This document shows positions 1-9,508 of a DNA stretch of 64,000 nt, piece by piece; within the stretch, counting starts at the first letter, position 1; each line of letters opens with the position of its first letter. Source of the stretch: Acinetobacter sp. ANC 4558 (GTDB lineage Bacteria; Pseudomonadota; Gammaproteobacteria; Pseudomonadales; Moraxellaceae); contig NZ_NEGH01000003.1 in NCBI RefSeq assembly GCF_002135375.1, positions 269,999 to 333,998 on the forward strand. The letters are read 5' to 3'. Position numbers and translations under genes: made by a program. The notes beneath the pieces are model-generated. The model did not search any database, had not been told where the DNA came from, and saw nothing but the letters and a program-made list of their open reading frames with translations.

Positions 1-64
1 TCAACTTGCATTTAATAAGTCTTCAGAGTAGAGTTACCTCATTTGGTTACCCTGATTAACTATT

Positions 65-508
65 TTGAATACCTCTTTAAAGTTTCGTACTTCCATATTG
101 CGTTGCGCCAGAATAATGAGTGATGAAATCAATACACTCTTAGTACCATACAAGCTCAATTATTCACTTTGGCAAGTGCTGTTTGTGATCGAAGATCGTC
201 ATGGATGTACCTCTATAGAAATCGCAGATTATTTAAATGTTTCAAAGCCCTCCATTGCAAAACGAATTCACAGTTTAATGTTGTTAAATGTTTTACAACA
301 AGTTGAAACAGATGACAAACGCCAAAAGAAACTCATATTAAGTCCAACTGGTCGAGAGTTATTTAAACAATGTTCACATGTGGTTGATGAGTTTGAATCT
401 CGATTAATACAAACTTTGGATTCAGAACAGGTGAAGCAGTCTACGACTCTTCTACAACAATTAACTGATCAATTAGAAAAATCAAGACGTGGTGATCTTC
501 ATGAGTAA
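65..508 (+). CDS. MarR-family transcriptional regulator
   Basis: This 147-residue protein is a small winged-helix regulator of the MarR type. The helix-turn-helix lies at about residues 45-75, with the segment IADYLNVSKPSIAKRIHSL as recognition region, followed by a wing around QVETDDKRQKKL. The start is a TTG at 65, and an in-frame stop lies just upstream at 53-55. The next gene, an MFS transporter, begins inside its last codons (ATGAGTAA overlap). The pair is therefore almost certainly one transcript, and the regulator probably represses its own efflux pump in response to a small ligand. The ligand cannot be told from sequence. Confidence 0.85.
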   Translation: MNTSLKFRTSILRCARIMSDEINTLLVPYKLNYSLWQVLFVIEDRHGCTSIEIADYLNVSKPSIAKRIHSLMLLNVLQQVETDDKRQKKLILSPTGRELFKQCSHVVDEFESRLIQTLDSEQVKQSTTLLQQLTDQLEKSRRGDLHE

Positions 509-1691
509 TTCAGCTGCTCGCTTATGGACAAGAAATTTTATTCTAGTCAGTGCTATAAATTTCCAATTGGTTCTCATTTTTTATTTACTAGTCGTTGTAA
601 TTGTTGGCTATGCCGTTACCGAATTAAATGCAACGACAGCGAATGCTGGTTTAGTTTCAGGTTTATTCATTGTTGGCACGCTTATTGGTCGTCTTATTGT
701 TGGGCAGTTTTTGGATAAATTAGGGCGAAAAAAAACGCTCATTATGGGTCTTTCAGGCTTTTTAATTTTCTCTATATTATATTTTCTTCCCTTAAACTTA
801 GAAATGCTACTTTTAATCCGTTTTAGCCATGGTTTCATGATGGGTATTGCCTCATCTGTACTCGGTACCATTATTGCTCAAATTTTACCTGCTCCCCGTC
901 GTGGAGAAGGTATCGGTTATTACAGCATGAGTAGTACACTGGGTACAGCAATTGGCCCTTTCTTGGCTATTTGGATGATGTTTAATCTCAGTTATGACGC
1001 TATTTTCTTACTTTCGACTGCAATTTCAATTAATTGCCTTATTGTTGCATTTTTTATTAATATCTCACATATATCTCTCACCCAAAAACAACATCTCAAT
1101 CCGACGCAACAACCACTAAAACCAACATTTATTTCTCGATTTATTGAGCCTAAAGCGCTTCCTATTTCAATCATTATTCTTTTTACCTCCATCTGTTATT
1201 CAGGTGTACTCTCTTTTATTAACTTGTATGCTAAAGAAATTGATCTTGTTCCTGCTGCCTCATTTTTCTTTTTAATGTATGCCATTGCTATTTTAGTTTC
1301 ACGCCCTTTTACAGGTCCCTTGATGGATAAAAGAGGTGAAAATATTATTATTTACCCTGCTTTTATTCTCATGGGCTGCGCCTTAATATTGTTAAGTTTT
1401 GCACAGACCTCTTCTATATTTTTACTTTGTGCTGGATTACTTGGATTTGGCTATGGCAATATACAATCAGTATGCCAAACTATTGCTGTTAAAAGTGCAT
1501 CTTTAGAGCGTATGGGTTTTGCAACATCAACATTTTATATCTTTTTAGATGCAGGGTTAGGCTTTGGTCCATACTTTCTGGGTATCGCTTTAAATTATAT
1601 CAATTACGCCCAACTTTATTTATATAGTGGTATTTCAGCGTTTATTTGCATTATTTTCTACTTTTTACTACATGATCAAAAACAACATTAA
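501..1691 (+). CDS. MFS transporter, MarR-linked
   Basis: A 396-residue, 12-helix major facilitator superfamily protein of the inner membrane. The family signature between helices 2 and 3 is visible as GQFLDKLGRKKT, and a second copy after the central loop reads GPLMDKRGEN. An open frame extends to a GTG at 489, but the ATG at 501 overlaps the stop of the MarR gene by eight bases and fits translational coupling better. It is probably a drug or metabolite exporter controlled by the upstream regulator. The substrate is unknown. A symmetric terminator follows. Confidence 0.85.
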   Translation: MSNSAARLWTRNFILVSAINFQLVLIFYLLVVVIVGYAVTELNATTANAGLVSGLFIVGTLIGRLIVGQFLDKLGRKKTLIMGLSGFLIFSILYFLPLNLEMLLLIRFSHGFMMGIASSVLGTIIAQILPAPRRGEGIGYYSMSSTLGTAIGPFLAIWMMFNLSYDAIFLLSTAISINCLIVAFFINISHISLTQKQHLNPTQQPLKPTFISRFIEPKALPISIIILFTSICYSGVLSFINLYAKEIDLVPAASFFFLMYAIAILVSRPFTGPLMDKRGENIIIYPAFILMGCALILLSFAQTSSIFLLCAGLLGFGYGNIQSVCQTIAVKSASLERMGFATSTFYIFLDAGLGFGPYFLGIALNYINYAQLYLYSGISAFICIIFYFLLHDQKQH

Positions 1692-1733
1692 AGAGATAAA
1701 CGATATAAATTAAAAATCAATTCAACTGAAAGT

Positions 1734-1760
1734 AAAAAATCCCATGATCTGGGATTTTTT
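1734..1760. terminator. bidirectional intrinsic terminator
   Basis: AAAAAATCCCA and TGGGATTTTTT form a hairpin with a short loop and have an A run on one side and a T run on the other. It lies between the convergent MFS and nitroreductase genes and can serve both. Confidence 0.85.
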
Positions 1761-1776
1761 ACTTATAAACATTATT

Positions 1777-2379
1777 TTATTTAAAAACTTTAAAACGATG
1801 ATCATCATTCATATATTCTTTTGCTTTTGCTTCGCCCTCGATTGAACCAAAAACAAGTTGTGCTCGTAATTTCCAATTCACAGGAATATCCCATGCTTGA
1901 TGAACTTCTTCATCTACAATAGGATTATAGTGTTGTAAAGATGCACCTAGACCTTCTGTATGCAATGCAGCCCAAGTTGCGAATTGAGCAATTGCTGTTG
2001 AATGCTCTGACCAAATTGGAAAATTTTCTGCATAAGATGGAAATTGTTTCTGTAAACCTTTTACCACATCTAGATCTTCAAAAAACAAAACCGTCCCAGT
2101 TCCTGCAGAAAAACTATCCATTTTTGCTGCAGTTTTTGCTGCTGATTCTTCATCTTTAGCATATGATTTTAATTTTTCTTTTACAAAATTCCAGAACTTT
2201 TCATTTTCTGCATTTAATAAAATAACAGCACGTGATGACTGTGAGTTAAATGAAGAAGGGCTTTGTTTTATCGCATTTTGTATCAAATCGATTAAATATT
2301 CTGGGCTTTGTTCAATATTTTTACCAATGGCGTAAATTGTACGGCGTTGTGTAATTAAATCAATAAACTGATTTGACAT
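1777..2379 (-). CDS. nitroreductase family protein (Frm2-like)
   Basis: A 200-residue flavoprotein of the nitroreductase fold, expected to bind FMN and reduce nitro or quinone-type substrates with NAD(P)H in the cytoplasm. The N-terminal RRTIYAIG motif and the SSFNSQSSR segment at about residues 41-50 are the FMN phosphate and ring contacts of this family. The stretch GLGASLQHYNP near residue 145 is typical of the short Frm2/HBN1-like subgroup. It stands alone on the minus strand and is separated from the MFS gene by a shared terminator. The physiological substrate is unknown. Confidence 0.8.
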   Translation of the reverse strand: MSNQFIDLITQRRTIYAIGKNIEQSPEYLIDLIQNAIKQSPSSFNSQSSRAVILLNAENEKFWNFVKEKLKSYAKDEESAAKTAAKMDSFSAGTGTVLFFEDLDVVKGLQKQFPSYAENFPIWSEHSTAIAQFATWAALHTEGLGASLQHYNPIVDEEVHQAWDIPVNWKLRAQLVFGSIEGEAKAKEYMNDDHRFKVFK

Positions 2380-2587
2380 AAATGCATCCTATAACAGTGA
2401 TTAAATGAATATATTTCATGTTATTCATCTAAAATAATAACATTTAAAATATGACCGTTAATAATGTAGCACACATTTTAATTTTCAATTTACTCAGCTG
2501 ATAAATTCATAAAAATGTCTTATAAAACATTACAAAACAATCTATAAAAATGATTTATTAAAAATAATTAACATCATTTTTATTTTT

Positions 2588-3079
2588 TTAAAATTTTGCC
2601 TCTACCACATTCAGAGAAATTTTATTCTTCCATAAATCACGTAAAATTGGTAAATAAAACTTCTCGCCTACTTCGACTAATTCTGCATCAATTTGTGCAT
2701 GAATTTCATGCATCATTAAATAGTCCAATTCAACTGTTGTTAATTTTGTTTGAGTTTTTGCCAATTCTTTGCGTTTAGTTTGTGCTTTTTTAACAATCCC
2801 ATCTGCGAATACTTTATCTCTGAATTGTGCAATTGTGACTAATCTAAGTTCGATTACTCCCCATCCGCTTAACAATAATTGAAATAACTCAAAATCTTGA
2901 GACGTTGATTCCCATGTAATTTCTTCCATATTTTCATTTTCTGGTAAAACAGGAAGTAAAAGCTCCATTACACTTGGAAAAATTTTCTTCAAATCTAAAA
3001 TAAATTTAACAGGATGCTCGCCTGGGTAATCATTAAATTGAACTTCTTTTTTCGCATCTGTTAAATAAATCGCAAGCAT
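2588..3079 (-). CDS. hypothetical protein, 163 aa
   Basis: A soluble 163-residue acidic protein that I do not recognise. It has no signal peptide or membrane segment. The C-terminal half (residues 95-150) is predicted mostly helical with charged heptad-like stretches. Codon use resembles that of its neighbours and the frame is long and clean, so a real gene is likely. It sits alone between the nitroreductase and fumC on the same strand with long gaps on both sides, so context gives no function. Confidence 0.6.
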   Translation of the reverse strand: MLAIYLTDAKKEVQFNDYPGEHPVKFILDLKKIFPSVMELLLPVLPENENMEEITWESTSQDFELFQLLLSGWGVIELRLVTIAQFRDKVFADGIVKKAQTKRKELAKTQTKLTTVELDYLMMHEIHAQIDAELVEVGEKFYLPILRDLWKNKISLNVVEAKF

Positions 3080-3528
3080 TAAGGTATTCCTTCAGTAAAT
3101 TACTGTTTTATATTCACTAATTCAAAATTTTACAAATCAATGTAAATAAAAAAATAGCAAGAAAAACTGAAATGTATTTTAACAATTATAACAAGTTATT
3201 CAATCACAATTCTTCAAGCTTTCCAGTAATAACTGGAAGTACTTTATCGAATGATTAAATCTATATCTTGTGATTTTTTAATATGTATAACTAATTGCAT
3301 TTTTTAATTGTGCTATTTATTCAATTTTTTTATGTGATTGGTACATTTTAATTCAAATATTTAACCATTCCTAAGAGCATAATGTTTATTACATATTATT
3401 TGAGACACACCCTCAACGTAAAAAATCAGTAATAATATCTTTTATATAGTACTGCATAAAAAATAAAATTACTGATCATTCAATTTAAGATTTATGATAC
3501 GATCAAATTAATGTCAATTTTACACTCA
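3080..3528. other. AT-rich intergenic region with one palindrome
   Basis: This 449-base gap lies downstream of fumC and upstream of the 163-residue hypothetical gene. The only clear structure is a perfect inverted repeat, TTCCAGT-AATA-ACTGGAA, at 3221-3238. It has no T run and so does not look like an intrinsic terminator. It may be an operator or a stem in the leader of the hypothetical gene. No open frame of convincing quality is present. Confidence 0.4.
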
Positions 3529-4923
3529 TCATTTCGCATTTGGTGAAACCATATTTTCTGGTCGAACAACTTCATCAAACTGCTCTGCTGTAACAAGTCC
3601 TAGTTCAACCGCAACGTGCTTTAATGTTTTGCCTTCTTTATAAGCTGTTTTTGCAACCTTAGCAGCATTTTCATAACCAATCACTGGATTAAGAGCTGTC
3701 ACTAACATTAAAGAATCATGTAAAAAATGATCGATTTTTTCGTAATTCGGCTCAATACCTACGGCACAATGCTCATTGAAACTATTACATGAATCTCCAA
3801 GTAATTGGATAGATTGTAATAAATTAAATGCAATCACTGGCATAAATACATTAAGCTCGAAATTACCCGATGCTCCAGCAACATTAATTGTTGTGTCATT
3901 GCCAAGCACTTGAGCAACAACCATTGTCATTGCTTCACTTTGAGTTGGATTCACTTTACCTGGCATAATACTTGAACCTGGTTCATTTTCTGGAATACTT
4001 AATTCACCAAAACCACATCGAGGTCCACTCGCTAACCAACGAATATCATTGGCTATTTTATTTAAACTTGCTGCTAATGTTTTTAATGCACCTGAGGCAA
4101 ATACTGCCGCATCACGCCCAGCTAAAGCTTCAAACTTATTCGGTGCGGTAATAAACGGTAAGCCTGTTAAATTTGCCAATTCAGTTGCAACTTTTTCAGC
4201 ATAATCTGGGTGTGCATTTAACCCAGTACCCACTGCTGTCCCTCCCAAAGGAAGCTCATATAAACCTTCCAATGCCTGTTGTAAACGTTTTAGTCCATGA
4301 TCAAGCTGAGAAACATAACCACTAAACTCTTGTCCTAACGTTAATGGTGTTGCATCTTGTAAGTGGGTGCGTCCAATTTTGACAATCTCAGAAAATGCTT
4401 TAGATTTTTCTTCTAAAGTATTACGTAAATGAGTTACGGCAGGGATTAAAAGTTCATTAATTTGTAGACTTGCCGCCACATGAATTGCAGTTGGAAATGA
4501 ATCATTCGTTGATTGCGCACGATTTACGTGGTCATTTGGATGTACTGGTTTTTGTGAACCTAAAGGGTTTCCTAACTTTTGATTCGCAATATTAGCAATG
4601 ACTTCATTACAGTTCATATTACTTTGAGTGCCAGAACCCGTTTGCCAAACGACCAATGGAAATTGTTCATCCCACTGACCAGAAATTACTTCATCTGCTG
4701 CACCCACAATATAATTCGTTAATTCTTGTGGAATTTGTTTTAATTCAGCATTGGTAATTGCTGCGGCTTTTTTCACTAGCCCCATTGCACGAATCATTGG
4801 TCTTGGAAGTCTTTCCCCACCAATTTTAAAATTCTGTAAACTACGTTGAGTTTGTGCACCCCACAAAGCGTTGCTTGGTACAGCAACTTCGCCCATTGTG
4901 TCATGTTCAATACGTGTTTGCAT
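3529..4923 (-). CDS. fumC: fumarate hydratase class II
   Basis: A 464-residue class II fumarase, which interconverts fumarate and malate in the TCA cycle without an iron-sulfur cluster. Family hallmarks are visible: [13 protein letters not shown] near residue 98, [10 protein letters not shown] near 185, and the mobile signature loop [16 protein letters not shown] around residue 315. The length matches E. coli FumC (467). Its promoter carries a Fur-box-like sequence (5015-5033). This fits the known use of iron-free FumC under iron limitation in Pseudomonas and other bacteria. Confidence 0.97.
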   Translation of the reverse strand: MQTRIEHDTMGEVAVPSNALWGAQTQRSLQNFKIGGERLPRPMIRAMGLVKKAAAITNAELKQIPQELTNYIVGAADEVISGQWDEQFPLVVWQTGSGTQSNMNCNEVIANIANQKLGNPLGSQKPVHPNDHVNRAQSTNDSFPTAIHVAASLQINELLIPAVTHLRNTLEEKSKAFSEIVKIGRTHLQDATPLTLGQEFSGYVSQLDHGLKRLQQALEGLYELPLGGTAVGTGLNAHPDYAEKVATELANLTGLPFITAPNKFEALAGRDAAVFASGALKTLAASLNKIANDIRWLASGPRCGFGELSIPENEPGSSIMPGKVNPTQSEAMTMVVAQVLGNDTTINVAGASGNFELNVFMPVIAFNLLQSIQLLGDSCNSFNEHCAVGIEPNYEKIDHFLHDSLMLVTALNPVIGYENAAKVAKTAYKEGKTLKHVAVELGLVTAEQFDEVVRPENMVSPNAK

Positions 4924-4990
4924 AGTTAACCTCTAAATCCTTATTAATTTCTTGGCGCTAGCAAAATCTGCATGCTATGGCTACACATTT

Positions 4991-5019
4991 ATATTATGTA
5001 ATTTAAATGATTTTGTAAA
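4991..5019 (-). promoter_or_regulatory. probable fumC promoter
   Basis: Read on the minus strand, TTTACA (5019-5014) is followed after exactly 17 bases by TAATAT (4996-4991), a good sigma-70 pair. Transcription would begin about 60 bases upstream of the fumC start. The -35 element lies inside the Fur-box-like palindrome, so a bound repressor would block polymerase. Confidence 0.6.
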
Positions 5020-5033
5020 TGATAATTATTTAC
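5015..5033. promoter_or_regulatory. Fur-box-like operator upstream of fumC
   Basis: The 19-base palindrome GTAAATGATAATTATTTAC matches the classical Fur box at 14 of 19 positions by eye. It also fits the 7-1-7 form at 13 of 15. It overlaps the -35 element of the fumC promoter, so iron-loaded Fur should repress fumC. Binding is inferred from the sequence alone. Confidence 0.65.
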
Positions 5034-5062
5034 AAAAAAATCTCTTAAATTTTAACCCAATA

Positions 5063-6070
5063 TTACCGCCCATTTAACACTTGATTATAAAATTGCCATT
5101 GATCTGAAATCATTTGCTGAATTGTTCTTTTTGCTTGCCAAGATAAACTTTCTTTGGCCTTTATGCTTTGTGTACCAATTTGTGCGAGCTCATGAAAATT
5201 ATCATACGCATGGCTAATGGCATTAATTTTTTGCCCAGTCACATTTTCAATCACTTGTATTAGACCGATAATAGACAATGTATAACCACCGATATTAAAT
5301 ATTTCTAATATATGTGATTGTAAAGATAACCATTTTAAACTCTGTTCCACAGCTGAACATAAATCTAGAACATGGACAAAACTACGCTCTACGGTAAAGT
5401 CTTGTGTCGATGAACATCTTTTTAACTCAATATTCTCACGAATTCCTATAGAAGCTTGCAAAGCTAAAGACACAATATTTTTAGGGAATGGCGGAATCAT
5501 TTCACCCAAAATAGCATGTTCAAATGCACCAACCACATTTCCTACTCGTAAAATAGTAATTTTCCATTCATTATCAGTAATAAAAGTATCCTGAATAATT
5601 TGCTCAACCATCTGTTGTGATCTTATATAAGGATTATCGTAAGCATAATTAATTACAGTATCTTCTGTTAAATTTAGACTCGATCTTCCATAAACTTGTA
5701 AACTTGATAAATATATACATGTTCGAATGCCTGTTTGTTGCATTGCACGAAACAAACTCATAATACAACTAACATTTGCGTTATAATATTCCAAAGGTTT
5801 TATCACAGATTCGGCAAGCGACTTAAAGCCTGCTGCATGAATTACTGCAGTAATTGGATAAGATTCTAAAACTTTTATTAATGCTGGGGTATTCCGTAAA
5901 TCTACTTTAACAAATGCAATATATTTTTGAGCGATATATTCAAGGCGTTTTAAAATTTGAAGATTAGAATTAGATAAATTATCTACAATGACAATATCGT
6001 GTCCTTTAGTTATTAAGCTTATAGCAATATGAGAACCTAAAAAGCCTAACCCACCTGTTACTAAAATCAT
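5063..6070 (-). CDS. GalE-like NAD-dependent epimerase/dehydratase, altered active site
   Basis: A 335-residue extended short-chain dehydrogenase with the N-terminal Rossmann motif GGLGFLGSH and overall UDP-glucose 4-epimerase layout, including SSLQVYG near residue 123 and the C-terminal substrate domain. The catalytic YxxxK of the family reads Y-I-R-S-Q here (codons at about 5609-5623), so the lysine is replaced by glutamine. The usual RDYIHV substrate motif reads RSFVHV. It stands alone, away from any polysaccharide cluster. It may be inactive, use another proton relay, or have a non-epimerase role. Confidence 0.75.
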   Translation of the reverse strand: MILVTGGLGFLGSHIAISLITKGHDIVIVDNLSNSNLQILKRLEYIAQKYIAFVKVDLRNTPALIKVLESYPITAVIHAAGFKSLAESVIKPLEYYNANVSCIMSLFRAMQQTGIRTCIYLSSLQVYGRSSLNLTEDTVINYAYDNPYIRSQQMVEQIIQDTFITDNEWKITILRVGNVVGAFEHAILGEMIPPFPKNIVSLALQASIGIRENIELKRCSSTQDFTVERSFVHVLDLCSAVEQSLKWLSLQSHILEIFNIGGYTLSIIGLIQVIENVTGQKINAISHAYDNFHELAQIGTQSIKAKESLSWQAKRTIQQMISDQWQFYNQVLNGR

Positions 6071-6582
6071 TATATAGATACTCCTTATAATTATCAGTAC
6101 CTTACATATTAATGGTGTAATTTTGGTGTTCTACTCACTTTTTCACAATCATTAAAAGTGAAAAATCAACTCAAAATTTTTCTTGAATCGACTATTTACA
6201 AGAGCTTTCTAGGATCATTTTATAGACTTAGAACATTACATATGTTGTAGTTTTGGCTATAATCTGTATTTTACTTATACCAAAAAAGAATCTATAAATT
6301 CTTTTTTGTATGTGCTTAATTTTTATTTATTTTTCATAAAATAATTATATTATATCCATTGTTATTAATCTTGATATTGTAACTCTACTTAAAGCAGATA
6401 AATAAAAAATTATTTTGAACCTTCTTTTAAACTGATTATCCTACAACCAATCACATACATTCTTGCCACAGATAATTTAAGTCCCCCTTGAAATTCAGCT
6501 GATCTGACACCTGATGTATCTTTAACTCAATTTTTAAGGACTTTTGCATCATCTTCATTTTTATGTAATGTGGTTAAATCTT
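6071..6582. other. AT-rich intergenic region, no gene seen
   Basis: This gap of about 500 bases holds the promoter region of the epimerase and otherwise no convincing reading frame or RNA gene. An imperfect A/T-rich repeat, AAGAATCTATAAATTCTTTT, occurs near 6287-6306 and could form a weak hairpin. Confidence 0.3.
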
Positions 6583-6885
6583 TTAAGCATAATTGGCTTG
6601 TTTAAACTTATCGTAATGTTTGTCATTCGCTGAACGTGTTTTATTTTTAATTTGCAACGCATGGGCTTTGTTCATTTTTTCTAAGTTAACTTTTAAATCA
6701 TTCATTTGAACATGCGCAAGCCAAGAATCGTAAGTTACTTTGTTGTACTTATCGCTAAAATGGCGCACAACTTTAGACTGTTCAGCGCTTTGATGATTCC
6801 AAAGAACACCTCATGACTTCAATTCAGAACTAGTCCTAAAAAGAGAAGGATCGCGATTGCGATCCTGCCTTTATGTGTCTATAGA
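6583..6885 (-). pseudogene. small decayed gene, unrecognised
   Basis: A 61-residue frame (6583-6768; GTG or later start) encodes a charged helical peptide, VRHFSDKYNK through FKQANYA. Upstream on the same strand another frame reads RIAIAILLFLGLVLN, a membrane segment, followed by an in-frame stop and then a frame that leads into the 61-residue piece only after a shift. This suggests one small membrane-anchored protein of about 95-100 residues broken by a stop and a frameshift. The membrane segment shares about 20 of 21 bases with the start region of the prophage Rz gene near 57958. No function is assigned. Confidence 0.35.
6847..6866. repeat. perfect 8-bp inverted repeat
   Basis: AGGATCGC and GCGATCCT flank a GATT loop upstream of the decayed small gene. 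It has no T run. It falls inside the relic membrane-segment coding region, so it may simply reflect coding sequence. Confidence 0.4.
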
Positions 6886-6908
6886 AATTTATTCTATATA
6901 ACTCAATC

Positions 6909-7838
6909 TTATAACCATGTTTCAATGACAATAATCCCTAACACGATTGTGACCAAAGAACACAAAGTACTTAAAAATACAGCTGCTGCTGCGTTTTCTT
7001 CATATGCTTTATAACTCATTGCAAGTGCTGGCACAGCAGTTGCTGTTGGTAAAATACCAATAATAAAAGCTGATTTTAACAATCCACCTTCTAAACCTAA
7101 ACCAATCGCAACGACCAAAATAATAATCGCCTGTAGAATATTCTTAATAAAAATATTGCAAAGCATCTCAAAATTGAATTTTAGCTTAATGTGAGAAATC
7201 ATTAAACCAAGGAAAAATAAGGCTACACCACCCGCACATTTACCCAGCTCATCAACTGAATTATAAAATACGGTTGGAAGTTTAATTCCAGAGATTGCGA
7301 CAATCGCACCAAGAATAGGTAAAATGACTAAGGGCTGATAAACACTTTTCCAAATTGCACGGCCTATACTTTGCTTTTTATCGCCATTGCCTAATAGCAA
7401 CATTGCAATAGGTAGAATGATCACGGTATAAATTAAATTACCCATGACCATAGCAATGAGTCCTGAAGAACCAACGGTCGCTAAAAGTACTGGTGGTCCA
7501 CAATACGCCATATCAGGAAATGACATCGTCAAGGCCTGCATTGTTCCATCACGTCGATTACGTTTAAAAATAAACTTGGCAACAATCAAACCAATAATAA
7601 AGGTGATGATTAAGCCCGCAGCTAAAGATAAAAAATAATCAAAATTCAATAAAATACTGGGTGAAACGGTTGCAGCAGAAACAAAAAGTGCTGCTGGTAA
7701 AGCAATTTTTACAACAAAATCAGCGAAAGCTTGTTCTGTTTCTTCCTTAAAATATTTCTTTTTCCCACAGATAAATCCGACAAGTAAGCCAACAATAATT
7801 GGCCCCATCGCAGAAAGAATAATATGTAGCATAGTCAA
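6909..7838 (-). CDS. AEC-family carrier, probable malate/dicarboxylate transporter
   Basis: A 309-residue protein with about ten hydrophobic helices and the layout of the auxin efflux carrier (AEC) family, which includes malate and malonate permeases such as MleP and MdcF. The half-way loop between helices 5 and 6 and the PDMAYCGPP motif near residue 106 fit the family. It lies 38 bases downstream of the malic enzyme gene on the same strand, so the two are probably co-transcribed. The carrier most likely moves malate or a related acid used by that enzyme. The substrate is inferred from context. Confidence 0.8.
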   Translation of the reverse strand: MTMLHIILSAMGPIIVGLLVGFICGKKKYFKEETEQAFADFVVKIALPAALFVSAATVSPSILLNFDYFLSLAAGLIITFIIGLIVAKFIFKRNRRDGTMQALTMSFPDMAYCGPPVLLATVGSSGLIAMVMGNLIYTVIILPIAMLLLGNGDKKQSIGRAIWKSVYQPLVILPILGAIVAISGIKLPTVFYNSVDELGKCAGGVALFFLGLMISHIKLKFNFEMLCNIFIKNILQAIIILVVAIGLGLEGGLLKSAFIIGILPTATAVPALAMSYKAYEENAAAAVFLSTLCSLVTIVLGIIVIETWL

Positions 7839-7876
7839 CTCCCAGTCAGATGTTCCAATACTGCCTTAAACGCGTA

Positions 7877-9508
7877 TTACACCGCTGGATAAGTAGGAGT
7901 ATAGGCAAGCTGTTGAATATAAACACTAATATCTTCGGGTTGATCAAGAGAAGCAAAACCATGTTGAAAAATATATTCAGCAATTTTAGCGGCAACTTTT
8001 AACGATACCGTTAAAATTTCTTTTTGTGGTGGATAAATTAGGCCCATATCTAAATATTCGTTAGAAACCTCTTTCGAGAGTGCTTGTGCTGCAACAATGA
8101 ACATTTCATCCGTAACTAACTTTGCACCAGTTGCATAAATTGCCATTCCCATTGCAGGAAAAATATAAACATTATTTCCTTGCCCTGGAACAAAGACTTT
8201 ATTGTTAAAATGTACCGGTGGAAATGGGCTACCGCTGGCAAAAACAGCTTGACCATTTGACCACTGATAAGCTTCTTGTGCTGAGCACTCTGAATGTTCA
8301 GTAGGGTTTGAATAAGGGAAAATAATCGGTCGGCTATTATGTTGCGCCATCGCTTCAATTACTGCTTGATCAAAGGCTTTTCCAACCGTAGAAACACCAA
8401 TAATTGCGGTTGGTTTAAGTGTGTTAATTGCATCAACAAAACGACCAACAGCAGAATGCTCGTGAGCAAATGGTCTTTGGAAATCGGCTAAATCATGACG
8501 TTGACTCTGTAATAAACCATGAATATCAAACATCCAGCAATGTGTTCTCGCCTCTTCCTCACTCAATCCTTCCATCATTAAAGCTTTGGTAAATAAGGTC
8601 GCAATTCCAACAGCCGCTGTGCCTGCGCCAAAAAATAAAATTCTTTGTGCGGATAACTTCGCTTGAGTAATTCTCAAAGCTGTTTGAATACCCGCCAGTG
8701 CAACTGCTGCAGTACCTTGAATATCATCATTAAAACAGCAAACTTTTTCACGATATTTTTCAAGTATTGGTGCTGCGTGTGCGAAAGCAAAATCTTCAAA
8801 CTGTATACATGCTTTAGGAAAAACTCGCTGCACAGATTGAATAAAAGCATCAATGAATTCATCATACTTTTCACCAGTTACACGCGGTTGTTTTAAACCT
8901 AAATACATTGGATCATTTAAACGATCGGCATTATCGGTACCAACATCTAATGTAATCGGCAAAGTTACTTGAGGAGGAACCCCTGCACATGCAGTGTAAA
9001 GGGATAATTTACCAATTGGAATTCCCATTCCTCCAATACCTTGGTCACCTAAACCCAAAATACGCTGACCATCAGTCACGACAATAAATCTAACATCTGG
9101 TTCATACCAATTTTTTAAAATTTCATCAAGCTCTGCCTGTCGAGTAATAGGTAAATATAAACCTCGGGGACGACGCATAATTTCATCAAATTTTTGGCAT
9201 GCCTCACCTACTGTCGGAGTATAGACTAATGGCATAAAGTAAGCTGGATCTGACATAAGCGTTTTAAAATACAAAACCTCATCGGTATCAAGCAATGCGG
9301 ATAAATAAATGTAACGATCTAAATCATTTGCACGACTTTTTACTTGAAACAAAACACGTTGCAATTGTTCATCTTCAGTTTCAACTTTCTCAGGTAATAA
9401 ACCTAATAAACCAAGTCGTTTTCGCTCTTCTATTGAAAAAGCTGTTCCCTGATTTAAAAGCGAATTATTAAGTACTGTTTCACCCATATATTTTTTTTGA
9501 TTATTCAT
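7877..9508 (-). CDS. maeA: NAD-dependent malic enzyme
   Basis: A 543-residue malic enzyme that oxidatively decarboxylates malate to pyruvate in the cytoplasm. Visible hallmarks are the TPTVGEAC motif near residue 112, the lysine-bearing GDQGIGGMGIPIGKLSLY segment near 170, the metal-site FEDF near 240, and the Rossmann FGAGTAAVGIA near 295. The length and these motifs match the large NAD-linked bacterial form (E. coli MaeA, 565 aa). The AEC carrier follows at a short distance, giving an uptake-plus-conversion unit for malate. Two ATG codons close together (9508 and 9487) could start translation. Confidence 0.93.
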   Translation of the reverse strand: MNNQKKYMGETVLNNSLLNQGTAFSIEERKRLGLLGLLPEKVETEDEQLQRVLFQVKSRANDLDRYIYLSALLDTDEVLYFKTLMSDPAYFMPLVYTPTVGEACQKFDEIMRRPRGLYLPITRQAELDEILKNWYEPDVRFIVVTDGQRILGLGDQGIGGMGIPIGKLSLYTACAGVPPQVTLPITLDVGTDNADRLNDPMYLGLKQPRVTGEKYDEFIDAFIQSVQRVFPKACIQFEDFAFAHAAPILEKYREKVCCFNDDIQGTAAVALAGIQTALRITQAKLSAQRILFFGAGTAAVGIATLFTKALMMEGLSEEEARTHCWMFDIHGLLQSQRHDLADFQRPFAHEHSAVGRFVDAINTLKPTAIIGVSTVGKAFDQAVIEAMAQHNSRPIIFPYSNPTEHSECSAQEAYQWSNGQAVFASGSPFPPVHFNNKVFVPGQGNNVYIFPAMGMAIYATGAKLVTDEMFIVAAQALSKEVSNEYLDMGLIYPPQKEILTVSLKVAAKIAEYIFQHGFASLDQPEDISVYIQQLAYTPTYPAV

